Assembly (NCBI RefSeq): GCF_024172125.1
Contig: NZ_JAMZEA010000002.1
Coordinates: 682,001-746,000, forward strand
Reading direction: 5' to 3'
From: Actinomadura rupiterrae
GTDB taxonomy: Bacteria; Actinomycetota; Actinomycetes; Streptosporangiales; Streptosporangiaceae
DNA: 64,000 bases
Shown here one piece after another: positions 26,001 to 33,570 of the stretch. A program made the translations under genes and the position numbers. Every line of letters starts with the position of its first letter. Within the stretch, counting starts at the first letter, position 1. Under the pieces are notes generated by a model, which saw only the letters and a list, made by a program, of their open reading frames with translations, had not been told where the DNA came from and searched no databases.

Positions 26001-26633
26001 GGGCACCTGGTCGAGGTCACCCGCGCGGACCTGGTCGCCGAGTACGTCGGGCAGACCGCGCCGCGGGTCCGGGCGGCGGTCGAGCGCGCCCTCGGCGGCG
26101 TCCTGTTCGTGGACGAGGCCTACACCCTCGCCGCCGCCGGTGCCGGGGGAGACCGGCAGGACTTCGGCCCCGAGGCGGTCGCCGAGCTGCTGCGGCTGAT
26201 GGAGGAGCACCGCGCCGACCTGGTGGTGATCGTCGCCGGGTACGCCGAGCCGATGGAGCGGTTCCTGTCGTCCAACCCGGGCCTGCGGGACCGGTTCCCG
26301 CGGGTGCTGAGCTTCCCCGACTACTCCGAGGACGAGCTGGTCGAGATCTTCGAGTCGATGGCCGGGTCGGCCGGGTTCCGGCTCGCCGACGGGCTGCTCG
26401 GCGCCGTCCGCCGCCGGGTGGCCGCCCAGCCGCGCGGGCCGGAGTTCGGCAACGCCCGGTTCGTCCGGAACCTTCTGGACGCCGCGATCGCCCGCCAGGC
26501 CCAGCGGATCACCGCCGAGACCCCCGGCGCCGGGCTGGACGCGGCCGAGGTCGCGCTGCTGCGGCCGGAAGATCTTCCGCTTGCTCCGGCCCCCCGGCGG
26601 CGGGACGAGGACGGGCACGGGCACTACCTGTAG
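23055..26633 (+). CDS. Large triple-AAA protein, CbxX/CfxQ-type C-terminal modules
   Basis: 1192 residues. Residues 1-~390 are an all-helical region without a known motif. Then come three successive AAA-like modules. Module 1 (~392-600) is degenerate: P-loop GPEGSGR has Arg for Lys, Walker B LLLIVDD. Module 2 (~640-900) has an intact P-loop GNPGTGKS (~684) but its Walker B reads VLLVRDVH, losing the catalytic Glu. Module 3 (~905-1170) is intact: GNPGTAKT (~956), VLFVDEAYTL, NPGLRDRFP. Modules 2 and 3 are of the CbbX/EccA/SpoVK family, which remodel protein complexes as hexamers. It probably acts as an ATP-driven remodeller with only one active ring. GTG start, probably near-leaderless. No ESX genes adjoin it. 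Confidence 0.85.
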   Translation: MNSPRLPDHLQLLLTDEPVLDVYASGPWRVPDGLYKEMRERAVAFNADERAVVLTRRLSDFYGTGTSAAGAELWSLLTFLLGAGAVRAGNRGDVDFELLGDLLADPEAPVRHPLAWFSQGGRWRPPGLWLPEPAGDDPERRTVMFELGRAALDVLAGLEPLEKGRLALAGLFDRFAERAELRDLALSAPRDRLEEVWSAELTADELAVLPELAGPVGYLTWACDGLAAAHERLANGAEPFAVAFARLLAAGEIAEAPAELAVALGADVYGDVADRLSAEADEFDPEAWQLRLRGWLARGLVAGEADACRAWLDMAARVTGAVQGLPGVAVNPRCRLPVGHFQEDLRRLFAVRRVPNALRETLAGHPVGRPAARDDDSSVPADVSPVVGQPELVRAMRVALADRAAGRRPVRLLIAGPEGSGRIDAADLLAESLARLGAVRSALWISDQTFASLGVSDAVLWLSARVRECAEARLLLIVDDLERIASAERCGPAAVEELRRLIERSPALDVVALCRTNGDRRLLDLNPALVRAFDIVRTQELNEDGLGELFRRAASRRGAVAAPEVARAAGVLLARTPSRGNLRGARLAEHLAGECVAAARERLSSDSLDEEIVLTAGDLPSRISQGGAAETVAADPAVELASCVGIEPVKREVEALVAEARAERLRREAGMPVASRPRHLVFTGNPGTGKSRVARALGRMYAGLGTLSTGTLVETDRADLVGEFPGETAGKVRAAVERALGGVLLVRDVHVFATAEGARGREAVDVLLSAVQSHPDDLLVVLTGPEAELNGLLRSHSELAATFPRVVRFPDLTDDELVEVFARRAAEAAFALADGVLAKVRRLVRATPRERGFGNARLMVDLLDRAVALQGRRVLADGVVDETESLDEILLADVPDSLGPARDALPGDPVAAIEALVGLEPVKAEVRSLHAEARAEPMRRDAGMAQSAPTRHMVFTGNPGTAKTTVARLIAAVYARLGLLTSGHLVEVTRADLVAEYVGQTAPRVRAAVERALGGVLFVDEAYTLAAAGAGGDRQDFGPEAVAELLRLMEEHRADLVVIVAGYAEPMERFLSSNPGLRDRFPRVLSFPDYSEDELVEIFESMAGSAGFRLADGLLGAVRRRVAAQPRGPEFGNARFVRNLLDAAIARQAQRITAETPGAGLDAAEVALLRPEDLPLAPAPRRRDEDGHGHYL

Positions 26634-26908
26634 GCGCGCGGGTGTGTATGGTGATCCGTCCAACGGGTCGGGAAGGTACCTAATTGGGGTATCTGCCCGT
26701 CCGGGACGTCCCCGGGCGGGTGCCCGCTCGTACATAAGGCGTGCACCGGAGGTACCAGCCTTCCTCCGCGCACGTCCCATGCTGAGATGACCTGGCGGCC
26801 GCCGTAATCATGCGCCAGTGGGACGCGGTTCTCACTGGGAGTTGTCTAAGGTCTACGAACATGACCGATGGCCGGCCCGAGAGCTGGAATCGAGACAGGA
26901 GGAGCGAC

Positions 26909-27961
26909 GTGCATCAGGGAGCACCGGTCGGGGGCCACGACCCCTACGCCGGGCCTCACGATCCGTACGCGCCCGGCCCGCCGGACGGCGGCGTCCCGCT
27001 GCGGCGGCGGCGCCGCAGGCGCTGGCCCAAGGTGCTGGGGGCGGTGTTCGTCGTCCTGGTGCTGCTGGTCGTCGGCGGCTACTTCTACCTCGACTCCCGG
27101 CTCAAGCGCGAGGACGTCCTCACCGACTACGCCGGACGCGTCGCCGACACGCCCGGCACGAACTGGCTGATCGTCGGCTCCGACAGCCGCGAGGGGCTCA
27201 GCCGCGACCAGGAGAACGACCTCGCCACCGGGCACGCCGAGGGCCGCCGCACCGACTCGATGATGCTGCTGCACTACGGCTCCGGCGGGACGTCCCTGAT
27301 CAGCCTGCCGCGCGACTCCTACGTCCCGATCCCCGGGCACGGCTCGAACAAGCTGAACGCCTCGTTCGCCTTCGGCGGGCCGAAGCTGCTCGTCCAGACC
27401 GTCGAGATGGCGACCCGCGTGCACATCGACCACTACGCCGAGATCGGCTTCGGCGGGTTCGTCGGCGTCGTGGACGCCATCGGCGGTGTGAAGATCTGCG
27501 TCAAGGAGCGCATGAAGGACCCGAAGGCGGGCCTCGACCTGCAGCCCGGCTGCCAGAACCTCAACGGCAAGCAAGCGCTCGGCTACGTCCGCACCCGCAA
27601 GTTCGCCCGCGCCGACCTGGAGCGCGTCGAGCACCAGCGGCAGTTCTTCGGCGCCCTCATGAAGAAGGCGACCAGCCCGGGTGTCATGCTCAACCCGTTC
27701 GACAGCATCCCGCTGGCCCTGCACGCCACCAGCAACTTCCGCGTCGACAACAACGACCACCTGTACGACCTGATCCGGATGATGTGGGCCATGCGCGGCG
27801 TCACCGGCGGCGACGGCGTCACCACGACGATCCCGATCGGCGGCACCGGAAGCAGCGCGTCCGCCGGTTCCTACATCACGTGGGACAAGACCCGCTCCGG
27901 CCAGCTCTTCGACGCCCTGCGCCAGGACAAGCCGATCCCGCAGAACGTCATCACCAAGTAG
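26909..27961 (+). CDS. LytR-CpsA-Psr (LCP) family cell-wall polymer transferase
   Basis: 350 residues from a GTG with a perfect AGGAGG six nt upstream; an ATG at 26861 would add 16 residues and also is possible. Cytoplasmic Gly/Pro/His-rich N-terminus, a run of seven Arg (~residue 32), one TM (~39-60), then the extracellular LCP domain with NWLIVGSDSRE, RRTDSMMLLH, SLPRDSYVPIPG, NKLNASFAFGG and GYVRTRKFARADLERVEHQRQ. The Arg and Asp residues in these blocks bind the pyrophosphate-lipid substrate and Mg2+. LCP enzymes attach teichoic acid, arabinogalactan or other glycopolymers from lipid carriers to peptidoglycan. Confidence 0.92.
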   Translation: MHQGAPVGGHDPYAGPHDPYAPGPPDGGVPLRRRRRRRWPKVLGAVFVVLVLLVVGGYFYLDSRLKREDVLTDYAGRVADTPGTNWLIVGSDSREGLSRDQENDLATGHAEGRRTDSMMLLHYGSGGTSLISLPRDSYVPIPGHGSNKLNASFAFGGPKLLVQTVEMATRVHIDHYAEIGFGGFVGVVDAIGGVKICVKERMKDPKAGLDLQPGCQNLNGKQALGYVRTRKFARADLERVEHQRQFFGALMKKATSPGVMLNPFDSIPLALHATSNFRVDNNDHLYDLIRMMWAMRGVTGGDGVTTTIPIGGTGSSASAGSYITWDKTRSGQLFDALRQDKPIPQNVITK

Positions 27962-27969
27962 CCGTCTCC

Positions 27970-28011
27970 GCAGAGGCCACGTCCCGCAGCCGCGCGCGAC
28001 GTGGCCTCCGC
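27970..28011 (+). terminator. Hairpin after the LCP gene
   Basis: Arms 27970-27983 (GCAGAGGCCACGTC) and 27998-28011 pair over 14 bp with one mismatch, loop 14 nt, nine nt after the stop codon. Confidence 0.7.
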
Positions 28012-28085
28012 GCGTGATGGTGCGCGTGCGTGGCCTGTGCGCGTGGTGCGGCGCGTGCGTGGCCTCTGCGCGGGCGGGATGCGCG
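28001..28085. repeat. 29-nt degenerate tandem repeat
   Basis: Units beginning GTGGCCT occur at 28001 and 28030 (29 nt each) and a shortened third at 28059. The first unit overlaps the right arm of the LCP terminator. Not coding. Confidence 0.6.
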
Positions 28086-28146
28086 GCCTGGGCTCTGCGC
28101 GTGGGCCGGGCGGCCATCGGGCGTGTTGGACGGATAGAGTCGGCGC

Positions 28147-28437
28147 ATGTCCGACGAGAAGGCCGTCGCCGCCGACCTGGACTCGCTGTCCACCGCGGAG
28201 CTGCACGACCGGGCCGTGAAGCACGCCCGCGACCACCACGACCTGCGCTTCCTGTGGGAGCTGCTGCGGACGATCCCGGCCGCCGCCGCGTCCCTGGGGG
28301 AGGGCGAGCGCGCCGAGTACGACATGATGCACAGCCTCTCGCTGCTGGAGGAAGCCCTGCACGCCGGCGAGGGCGAGCTGGGCCAGGCGCTCCGCCCGGT
28401 CTACATCGACTACCTGACCAAGCACGGCGGCAAGTAG
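28147..28437 (+). CDS. Small conserved-looking soluble protein
   Basis: 96 residues, acidic and helical, no Cys, no signal peptide and no TM. The segment ELHDRAVKHARDHHDLRFLWELL followed by an acidic AEYDMMHSLSLLEEALH stretch suggests a helical bundle. Codon bias strongly supports a gene. I do not recognise a named family. It stands alone between two repeat patches. Confidence 0.65.
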   Translation: MSDEKAVAADLDSLSTAELHDRAVKHARDHHDLRFLWELLRTIPAAAASLGEGERAEYDMMHSLSLLEEALHAGEGELGQALRPVYIDYLTKHGGK

Positions 28438-28446
28438 CGGCAGCGG

Positions 28447-28482
28447 CCTGTAACCGGGCCTGTAACCGGGCCGGTAACGGGG
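28447..28482. repeat. 12-nt tandem repeat, three copies
   Basis: CCTGTAACCGGG at 28447 and 28459 and CCGGTAACGGGG at 28471, ten nt after the stop codon of the 96-residue protein. Confidence 0.75.
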
Positions 28483-28581
28483 GCCCAGGGGTCTGACCTG
28501 GTCTTTACGTTGCGTTGAGGCACCGGCGCCCGCCATGGGGCATTACTCTGAGTAGTAGCTTCAGTGCAGAGGGTGGGGGCC

Positions 28582-28737
28582 GTGAACAAGAAGCATCTCA
28601 AGCTCGCCGCGATCGCATTCGTGGTCTGGTACGTCGTCAGCAGGCCGGAGGGCGCGGCCAACCTGGTGAACAGCGCCCTCGGCGGTCTCGGAAGCGCGGC
28701 GGAGTCGCTGTCGCAGTTCGTCAGTGCCATCCCTTAG
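28582..28737 (+). CDS. 51-residue single-TM peptide, copy 1
   Basis: GTG start with a strong G-rich SD (GAGGGTGGGGG). The peptide begins MNKKHLKLAAIAFVVWYVVS: two or three Lys/His residues then one TM helix, followed by a Gly/Ala/Ser-rich amphipathic tail (NLVNSALGGLGSAAESLSQFV). It ends in a Rho-independent terminator. A second 51-residue peptide with the same plan lies 434 bp downstream, so this is a real, duplicated small gene. N-in/C-out topology is expected; function unknown. Confidence 0.7.
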   Translation: MNKKHLKLAAIAFVVWYVVSRPEGAANLVNSALGGLGSAAESLSQFVSAIP

Positions 28738-28777
28738 CCGACCCGGCGGCGGCGTCCTGTAGCGGGGGCGCTCGCCA

Positions 28778-28810
28778 AGCCCCGTACCCACAAGGTGCGG
28801 GGCTGTTTTC
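28778..28810 (+). terminator. Rho-independent terminator after peptide 1
   Basis: Arms 28778-28788 (AGCCCCGTACC) and 28794-28804 with one mismatch and a five-nt loop, followed by GTTTTC: a stem plus U-run, rare in this genome. Confidence 0.8.
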
Positions 28811-29171
28811 ACGTCCGGGCCGGGGTGCGGCGGCTGGTCGTGCCATGCGGGGCGGGGCGGTCGCGCCGCGCGCGGCGGGCGTTTGCGCGGGGTGGGGCGC
28901 GCGGGGCGGACGGGTCCGCAGGGTTTCTTGAACGGGGCGGGGGCGCGGCCGCGGCCGGGACGGCGTCTTTCCGAGCCCGGTTCCGCGTCCGGTTTCGTCG
29001 CCGAGCCGCAGGTGGGACGCGGTTTCGCCTACGGGGTAAGGGATCTCGCGCACTCGCGGACGAGCGCCGACGGCATCATGACAGTAAAATCCCGCGTAGC
29101 GGCCAGCCGCAGACGGGCACAATTGGTTCGGGTCAGTGTGTCGCTGCGCTACTACAGGGACGGCGTTCGGG
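28811..29171. other. Gene-free gap between the two small-peptide genes
   Basis: About 360 bp of G/C-rich sequence with no convincing gene; overlapping open frames here are Arg/Gly-rich and lack codon bias. The last ~100 bp, more AT-rich (TAAAATCCCG, CACAATTGG), probably hold the promoter of the second peptide gene. Confidence 0.6.
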
Positions 29172-29327
29172 ATGAAGAAGAACCTCCGCTACGTGGCCAT
29201 CGCCTTTGTCATCTTCTACCTGCTGAGTTCACCCACCGCTGCGGCCCATGTGGTCAACAACGCGTTCACCCAGCTCGGACGGGCGGGCACGCAACTCTCC
29301 TCGTTCGTGAACGCGCTCGGCACCTGA
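29172..29327 (+). CDS. 51-residue single-TM peptide, copy 2
   Basis: ATG at 29172, peptide MKKNLRYVAIAFVIFYLLSS followed by PTAAAHVVNNAF and a QLSSFVNALG end. Compared with copy 1 it keeps the KK(N/H)L start, the AIAFV core, the VVN/LVN site and the (S)QLSSFVNAL / SLSQFVSAI ending, and has exactly the same length. It is followed by a perfect 12-bp hairpin. This paralogue pair suggests a two-component membrane peptide; homologues appear to be widespread among actinomycetes, but I know no function. Confidence 0.7.
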   Translation: MKKNLRYVAIAFVIFYLLSSPTAAAHVVNNAFTQLGRAGTQLSSFVNALGT

Positions 29328-29336
29328 CGGACCCGG

Positions 29337-29369
29337 GCCCGTCCCGCCGTCCGCGCGGGCGGGACGGGC
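29337..29369 (+). terminator. Perfect 12-bp hairpin after peptide 2
   Basis: Arms 29337-29348 (GCCCGTCCCGCC) and 29358-29369 are exact complements, loop nine nt, beginning nine nt after the stop codon. Confidence 0.8.
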
Positions 29370-29500
29370 GCCATGGCCGTCCGGCGGTACCGTGCCGCTT
29401 CGCGCGGCTCGGAGTGCAGCCGTTCGGTGAGGAGTCCGTAGCGGTGCCGCTACGGCTCCCGATGCGGGCGTCCCGGCGGAGTTCGTCCTAGGATCACCCC

Positions 29501-29992
29501 ATGTCTGTCTTCGACGTAGAGATCGACGGTCTGCGGGGCGGCTCCGCGGACCTGGGGCAATACCGGGGCAAGGCCGTCCTCGTGGTCAACGTCGCCTCCA
29601 AGTGCGGCCTCACCCCGCAGTACGCGGGGCTGGAGCGGCTCCAGGAGCGCTACGCCGGGCGCGGTTTCACCGTCCTCGGCGTCCCGTGCAACCAGTTCAT
29701 GGGGCAGGAGCCGGGCACCGCCGAGGAGATCGAGCAGTTCTGCTCCACCACCTACGGCGTGACCTTCCCGATGACCGAGAAGATCGAGGTCAACGGCGAT
29801 GGCCGGCACCCGCTGTACGGGCAGCTGGTGGACGTCGCCGACGCGGAGGGCCACACCGGCGACATCCGCTGGAACTTCGAGAAGTTCCTGATCGCCCCGG
29901 ACGGTTCGGTCGCCGCCCGGTTCTCCCCGCAGACCGAGCCCGAGTCGGACGAACTCGTCTCCGCAATCGAGAAGACGCTTCCCGCGTCCTGA
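29501..29992 (+). CDS. Glutathione-peroxidase-family thiol peroxidase
   Basis: 163 residues, the standard bacterial length. The catalytic tetrad is complete: Cys35 in ASKCGLT (Cys, not selenocysteine), Gln69 in NQFMGQE, Trp124 and Asn125 in RWNFEKFL. Cys81 in QFCSTTYG is at the place of the resolving Cys of thioredoxin-dependent members. It therefore most likely reduces peroxides with thioredoxin or mycoredoxin rather than glutathione, which actinomycetes lack. Single gene in the cytoplasm. Confidence 0.92.
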   Translation: MSVFDVEIDGLRGGSADLGQYRGKAVLVVNVASKCGLTPQYAGLERLQERYAGRGFTVLGVPCNQFMGQEPGTAEEIEQFCSTTYGVTFPMTEKIEVNGDGRHPLYGQLVDVADAEGHTGDIRWNFEKFLIAPDGSVAARFSPQTEPESDELVSAIEKTLPAS

Positions 29993-30118
29993 CCGCCTCC
30001 GCCGCCCGCGGCGCGGGCCCTCCGGCCCGTGCCCCAGGCGGCCCCACCAGCACGAACGCCGATCCGTCCCGATCGCCGGGCGGTTCGTCCGCCGGTCCGG
30101 GGCGTCGCGTGTGTCACC

Positions 30119-30147
30119 TTGTCGCTGTTCGACGGCACGTCTAACTT
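30119..30147 (+). promoter_or_regulatory. Promoter of the SDR gene
   Basis: TTGTCG (30119-30124), a 17-bp spacer and TAACTT (30142-30147): a good housekeeping-type promoter about 75 bp before the ATG of the short-chain dehydrogenase. Confidence 0.5.
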
Positions 30148-30221
30148 GAGGTCCGTCAGCACGTCTCACCGAGTTCCGCCGGTCGCCCGAGGGGCCCGCC
30201 GGACAACAGCGGAGGTGCACC

Positions 30222-31121
30222 ATGGGCGGCTGGACCGCGGCCGACATTCCGGACCTGCACGGCAAGAGCACCGTCGTGACCGGCGCGAACAGCGGGCTGG
30301 GCTACCACACCGCGCTCCAGCTGGCGCGGCACGGCGCGTCCGTCACCCTGGCGTGCCGCAGCACCGAGCGCGGCCGGACCGCGCTGGACCGGATCCGCGC
30401 CGCCGTCCCGGACGCGGACCTCGCGCTCGCCCCGCTCGACCTCGCCGACCTCGCGTCCGTGCGCGAGTTCGCGCGGCGCTGGGCGGACGACCCGCTCGAC
30501 ATCCTGGTCAACAACGCCGGCGTGATGGCGCTGCCGAAGCGCACCACCGCCGAGGGCCACGAGATGCAGTTCGGCACCAACCACCTCGGCCACTTCGCGC
30601 TGACCGGCCTGCTGCTCCCCGCCCTGCGCGGCGCCCCCGCGCCCCGCGTCGTCACCGTGACCAGCGCGTTCGCATGGTCGGGACGCATCCGTTTCGACGA
30701 CCTCCAGGGCGAGGGCGGCTACCGCCCGTGGCTCGCCTACGCCCAGTCCAAGCTCGCGAACCTGCTGTTCACCAAGGAGCTGGCCCGCCGCGTCCCGGAC
30801 GTGACCAGCGTCGCCGCGCACCCCGGCTTCGCGTCCACCAACCTCCAGGCCGCCGGCCCGCGCATGGCCGGCCGCGCCCTCGCCGAGCGCGTGGCGACGC
30901 TCGGCAACGCCGTCCTCGCCCAGTCCGGCGCGATGGGCGCCCTGCCCTCCCTGTACGCGGCGGTCGTCCCGGACGTCGAGTCCGGCGCCTGCTACGGCCC
31001 GCGCTTCTTCCAGTACCGCGGCACCCCCACCAAGGTCACCACACCACCCCAGGCCGCCAACCTCCAGACCGCCCGCCGCCTCTGGGAAGAATCCGAAAAA
31101 CTAACCGGCGTCACCTACTAA
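30222..31121 (+). CDS. Short-chain dehydrogenase/reductase (retinol-dehydrogenase-like)
   Basis: 299 residues. Cofactor motif TGANSGLG (20-27), NNAG, catalytic Ser in VTVTSAFAW and YAQSK (Tyr and Lys). Arg46 in CRSTERG favours NADP(H). The C-terminal PGFASTNLQ and YRGTPTKV are usual in the WWOX/retinol dehydrogenase-like SDRs of actinomycetes. Substrate unknown. Start supported by GGAGG seven nt upstream. It ends a few bases from the convergent tetR gene. Confidence 0.9.
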   Translation: MGGWTAADIPDLHGKSTVVTGANSGLGYHTALQLARHGASVTLACRSTERGRTALDRIRAAVPDADLALAPLDLADLASVREFARRWADDPLDILVNNAGVMALPKRTTAEGHEMQFGTNHLGHFALTGLLLPALRGAPAPRVVTVTSAFAWSGRIRFDDLQGEGGYRPWLAYAQSKLANLLFTKELARRVPDVTSVAAHPGFASTNLQAAGPRMAGRALAERVATLGNAVLAQSGAMGALPSLYAAVVPDVESGACYGPRFFQYRGTPTKVTTPPQAANLQTARRLWEESEKLTGVTY

Positions 31122-31132
31122 CCACCCCCCTC

Positions 31133-31735
31133 CTACGGGCGGGGTTGGGCGGGCTTGGGTGGGGTTAGGCCGTGGACGGCTTGGGCCACGGCGGTGTCGA
31201 CGACGGTCGCGGCGGACGCGGGGGTGCGGGTGGCGAGGGCGGCGGCCGCGTCCACGATGCCCTGGACGAGCCCGGCGCGCAGTTCGGGATCGGGGAGTCC
31301 GGCGTCCTTCAGGGCGTCCACGAGCGGGCGCAGGAGCTGGGCGTGGCCTTCGCGGATGCGCTCGCGGGCCGGTTCGGCGAGGGCGTGCTCGACGAGCTGG
31401 ACGGCGGCGGCGTGCCGGCCGTCCGTCATCACTTCGAGCTGGGCGCGGACGTAGGCCTCGACCTTGCCGACCAGGTCGGGCGGGCCGGTGAGGGCCTGCT
31501 CGACGAGCGCGGCCCAGCGCGGCAGCTCCTCCTCGACGATCGCGGCGACCAGGTCGTCCTTGGAGCGGAAGTACTCGTAGAGGCTCGGCCGCGACAGCCC
31601 GACGCGCCGGGCGAGCGCGGCGAGGGAGAGCGCCTCGATGCCCTCCTCGGCGACGAGCGCGCGCGCCGCGTCGAGCAGGGTGCGCAGCTGCCGGGCGCGG
31701 TGCTCGGCGACGGTGGGCTCGCTGATTCTTGGCAC
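31133..31735 (-). CDS. TetR-family repressor of the adjacent ABC exporter
   Basis: 200 residues. The TetR N-terminal HTH is clear: RTLLDAARALVAEEGIEALSLAALARRVGLSRPSLYEYFRSKDDLVAAI (residues 17-65). The ligand-binding C-terminal part is Ala/Leu-rich. It starts with GTG, and a TAGAAT -10 (31747-31742) sits so close that the mRNA is probably leaderless. It is divergent from a two-gene ABC exporter, and the ~110 bp between them carry four TTCCGACG/CGTCGGAA half-sites. Classic autoregulated repressor of an efflux pump. Confidence 0.9.
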   Translation of the reverse strand: MPRISEPTVAEHRARQLRTLLDAARALVAEEGIEALSLAALARRVGLSRPSLYEYFRSKDDLVAAIVEEELPRWAALVEQALTGPPDLVGKVEAYVRAQLEVMTDGRHAAAVQLVEHALAEPARERIREGHAQLLRPLVDALKDAGLPDPELRAGLVQGIVDAAAALATRTPASAATVVDTAVAQAVHGLTPPKPAQPRP

Positions 31736-31751
31736 GCCGCCATTCTACGTT

Positions 31752-31829
31752 TTCCGACGTGGTGTCGATAAGTTGGCGTTCCGACGCGGCGTAGGTATCT
31801 TTGCCTACGTCGCGTCGGAAACGTCGGAA
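31752..31829. promoter_or_regulatory. Operator cluster and exporter promoter
   Basis: Half-sites TTCCGACG (31752, 31779) and CGTCGGAA (31813, 31822). The inner pair is part of a 17-bp inverted repeat with one mismatch (31779-31795 and 31804-31820). A rightward promoter TTGGCG (31773-31778), 17-bp spacer, TATCTT (31796-31801) is overlaid exactly: the spacer is the left arm of the repeat. Binding of the TetR protein here would block the promoter. Confidence 0.65.
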
Positions 31830-31847
31830 GAGCTGGGAGTGATCGTC

Positions 31848-32894
31848 GTGTGGTTCCTCGCGTGGCGGGAGATCAGGCACGGCCGGGTGCGGTTCGGGCT
31901 GACCGCGCTGCTCGTGGGGCTCGTCGCGTTCCTGGTCTTCATGCTGACCGGGCTCGCGGTCGGCCTCGGCGACGCCGGGGTGTCCGGCCTGCGGCGGCTC
32001 CCCGCGGACGTCGTCGTGTACGCGGCGGGCTCGGAGAAGACCCTTTCGCGCAGTTCGCTCCCGGCGGCCGACGGAGCGCGGATCGCGGCGGTCCCCGGCG
32101 TGTCGTCCGTCCAGCCGATCGGCCAGACGATGGCGCAGGCGAAGGGTCCCGGCGCGTCCCTGCCGGTCGCGCTGATGGGCGTCGAGCCGTCCGCGCCGTT
32201 CGCCGCGCCCGGGCTCGGCCGCGGCGGCATCGTGCTGGACCGGACGCTGGAGGGCAAAGCGCGGCCGGGGGACGTCCTGACCGTCCAGCCCGGGGGAGTG
32301 CGGCTGACCGTCGCCGGGTTCGCCGATCTCGGGTCGCTCCAGCACACGGCCGTCGCGCAGGTGCCGCTGGACGAGTGGCGGCGCGTCCAGCCGTCCGCCG
32401 TCGGCGCGTACCTGGTCACGACGTCCGGGGACGCGCGCGGCATCTCCGCCGCCGTCCCCGGCACGGACGCCGTGACCAAGTCCGAGGCGGTCGAGGCCGT
32501 GCCCGGCTACAGCGCCGAGACCGGCACGCTCAACCTGATCCGCGGCTTCCTGCTCGCGGTCACCGCGCTGCTCACCGGCACCGTCTTCTGGATCTTCACG
32601 ATGCAGAAGGAGCCGAGCCTCGCCGTCCTGCGCGCCACCGGCGCCCGCGCCCGGCTGCTCGTCGGCTCCTACCTCGTGCAGGTCGCGCTGACGACCGTCC
32701 TCGGCGTCGCGGTCGGCCTCGCGTTCGTCGCGGGGATCGGCGCCGCCATGCCGGCCGGGACGTTCTCGCTGCCCGGCGGATCGGCCGCCCTCTCAGCGGT
32801 CCTGCTCGGCGCGCTCGCGCTCGGCTCGTCCGCCGCGTCCTTGCGCCGCCTGCTGACCGTCGACCCGCTGCTCTCCCTGGGAAGGAACGCATGA
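31848..32894 (+). CDS. ABC exporter permease (FtsX/MacB-like)
   Basis: 348 residues from the GTG at 31848 (GGGAG eight nt upstream; GTG at 31839 also possible). One N-terminal TM (ALLVGLVAFLVFMLTGLAVGL), an extracellular domain of about 190 residues (SLPAADGARIAAVPGVSSVQP, FADLGSLQHT), then three C-terminal TMs with TFSLPGG between. This is the MacB/FtsX/LolC permease architecture (DUF214), used for export or extraction of lipids, peptides or drugs, not import. Coupled by ATGA to its ATPase. Confidence 0.9.
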   Translation: MWFLAWREIRHGRVRFGLTALLVGLVAFLVFMLTGLAVGLGDAGVSGLRRLPADVVVYAAGSEKTLSRSSLPAADGARIAAVPGVSSVQPIGQTMAQAKGPGASLPVALMGVEPSAPFAAPGLGRGGIVLDRTLEGKARPGDVLTVQPGGVRLTVAGFADLGSLQHTAVAQVPLDEWRRVQPSAVGAYLVTTSGDARGISAAVPGTDAVTKSEAVEAVPGYSAETGTLNLIRGFLLAVTALLTGTVFWIFTMQKEPSLAVLRATGARARLLVGSYLVQVALTTVLGVAVGLAFVAGIGAAMPAGTFSLPGGSAALSAVLLGALALGSSAASLRRLLTVDPLLSLGRNA

Positions 32895-33547
32895 GCACGC
32901 CCCTGGAACTGCGCGGCGTCCGGCACTCGTACGGGGACGTCGAGGTGCTGCACGGCGTCGACCTCGTCCTCAAGCCCGGTGAGGTGACCGCGCTGCTCGG
33001 GCCGAGCGGGTCCGGCAAGACGACGCTGCTGGCCGTCGCGGGCGGGCTGCTGCGCCCGACGTCCGGGCACGTCTCGGTCTTCGGCGAGGACATCGCGGGC
33101 CTCCGCCTGGACCGCGTCGCCCGCCGCGTCGCGTTCATCCTCCAGGCGGGCTCCCTGATCCCGTACCTGACCGTCGAGGAGAACCTGCTCGCCCGCCGCG
33201 TCGTCGCCGGATACAAGATCACCCGAGCCGACCGGGCCCGCGCCGCGGACCTGCTCGGCGCGGTCGACCTGGCCGCGAAGTCGCACCGCCACCCGGACGA
33301 GCTCTCCGGCGGCGAGCGCCAGCGCGCCTGCGTGGCCCAGGCCCTCTACACCGGCGCGCCCGTCCTCCTGGCGGACGAACCGACCGCCAGCCTCGATCGC
33401 GTCCGGGGCCGCGCCGTGATGCGGCTGCTCGCCGACCACGCCCGTAATACGTCCGCGTCCGTCCTCATAGCCACCCACGACGAACGCGCCCTGGACCTGG
33501 TCGACCGAACCCGCTCCATAGAGGACGGCCGCCTACTCACCCCTTGA
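32891..33547 (+). CDS. ABC exporter ATPase (MacB/LolD type)
   Basis: 218 residues. Walker A GPSGSGKTT, Q-loop FILQAGSLIPYL, signature LSGGERQR, Walker B PVLLADEPTASLD and switch ATHDERAL. The length and the TASLD ending of Walker B are those of LolD/MacB ATPases. ATG overlaps the permease stop (ATGA) with GAAGGA just upstream, so ATPase and permease are produced in step. Confidence 0.93.
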   Translation: MSTPLELRGVRHSYGDVEVLHGVDLVLKPGEVTALLGPSGSGKTTLLAVAGGLLRPTSGHVSVFGEDIAGLRLDRVARRVAFILQAGSLIPYLTVEENLLARRVVAGYKITRADRARAADLLGAVDLAAKSHRHPDELSGGERQRACVAQALYTGAPVLLADEPTASLDRVRGRAVMRLLADHARNTSASVLIATHDERALDLVDRTRSIEDGRLLTP

Positions 33548-33570
33548 CCACACGGCGCTGGCGCTTGGGG

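Noticed and set aside
28795..29175. Arg/Gly-rich frames between the two 51-residue peptide genes
   Set aside because: They overlap the terminator of peptide 1, have no SD and simple composition.
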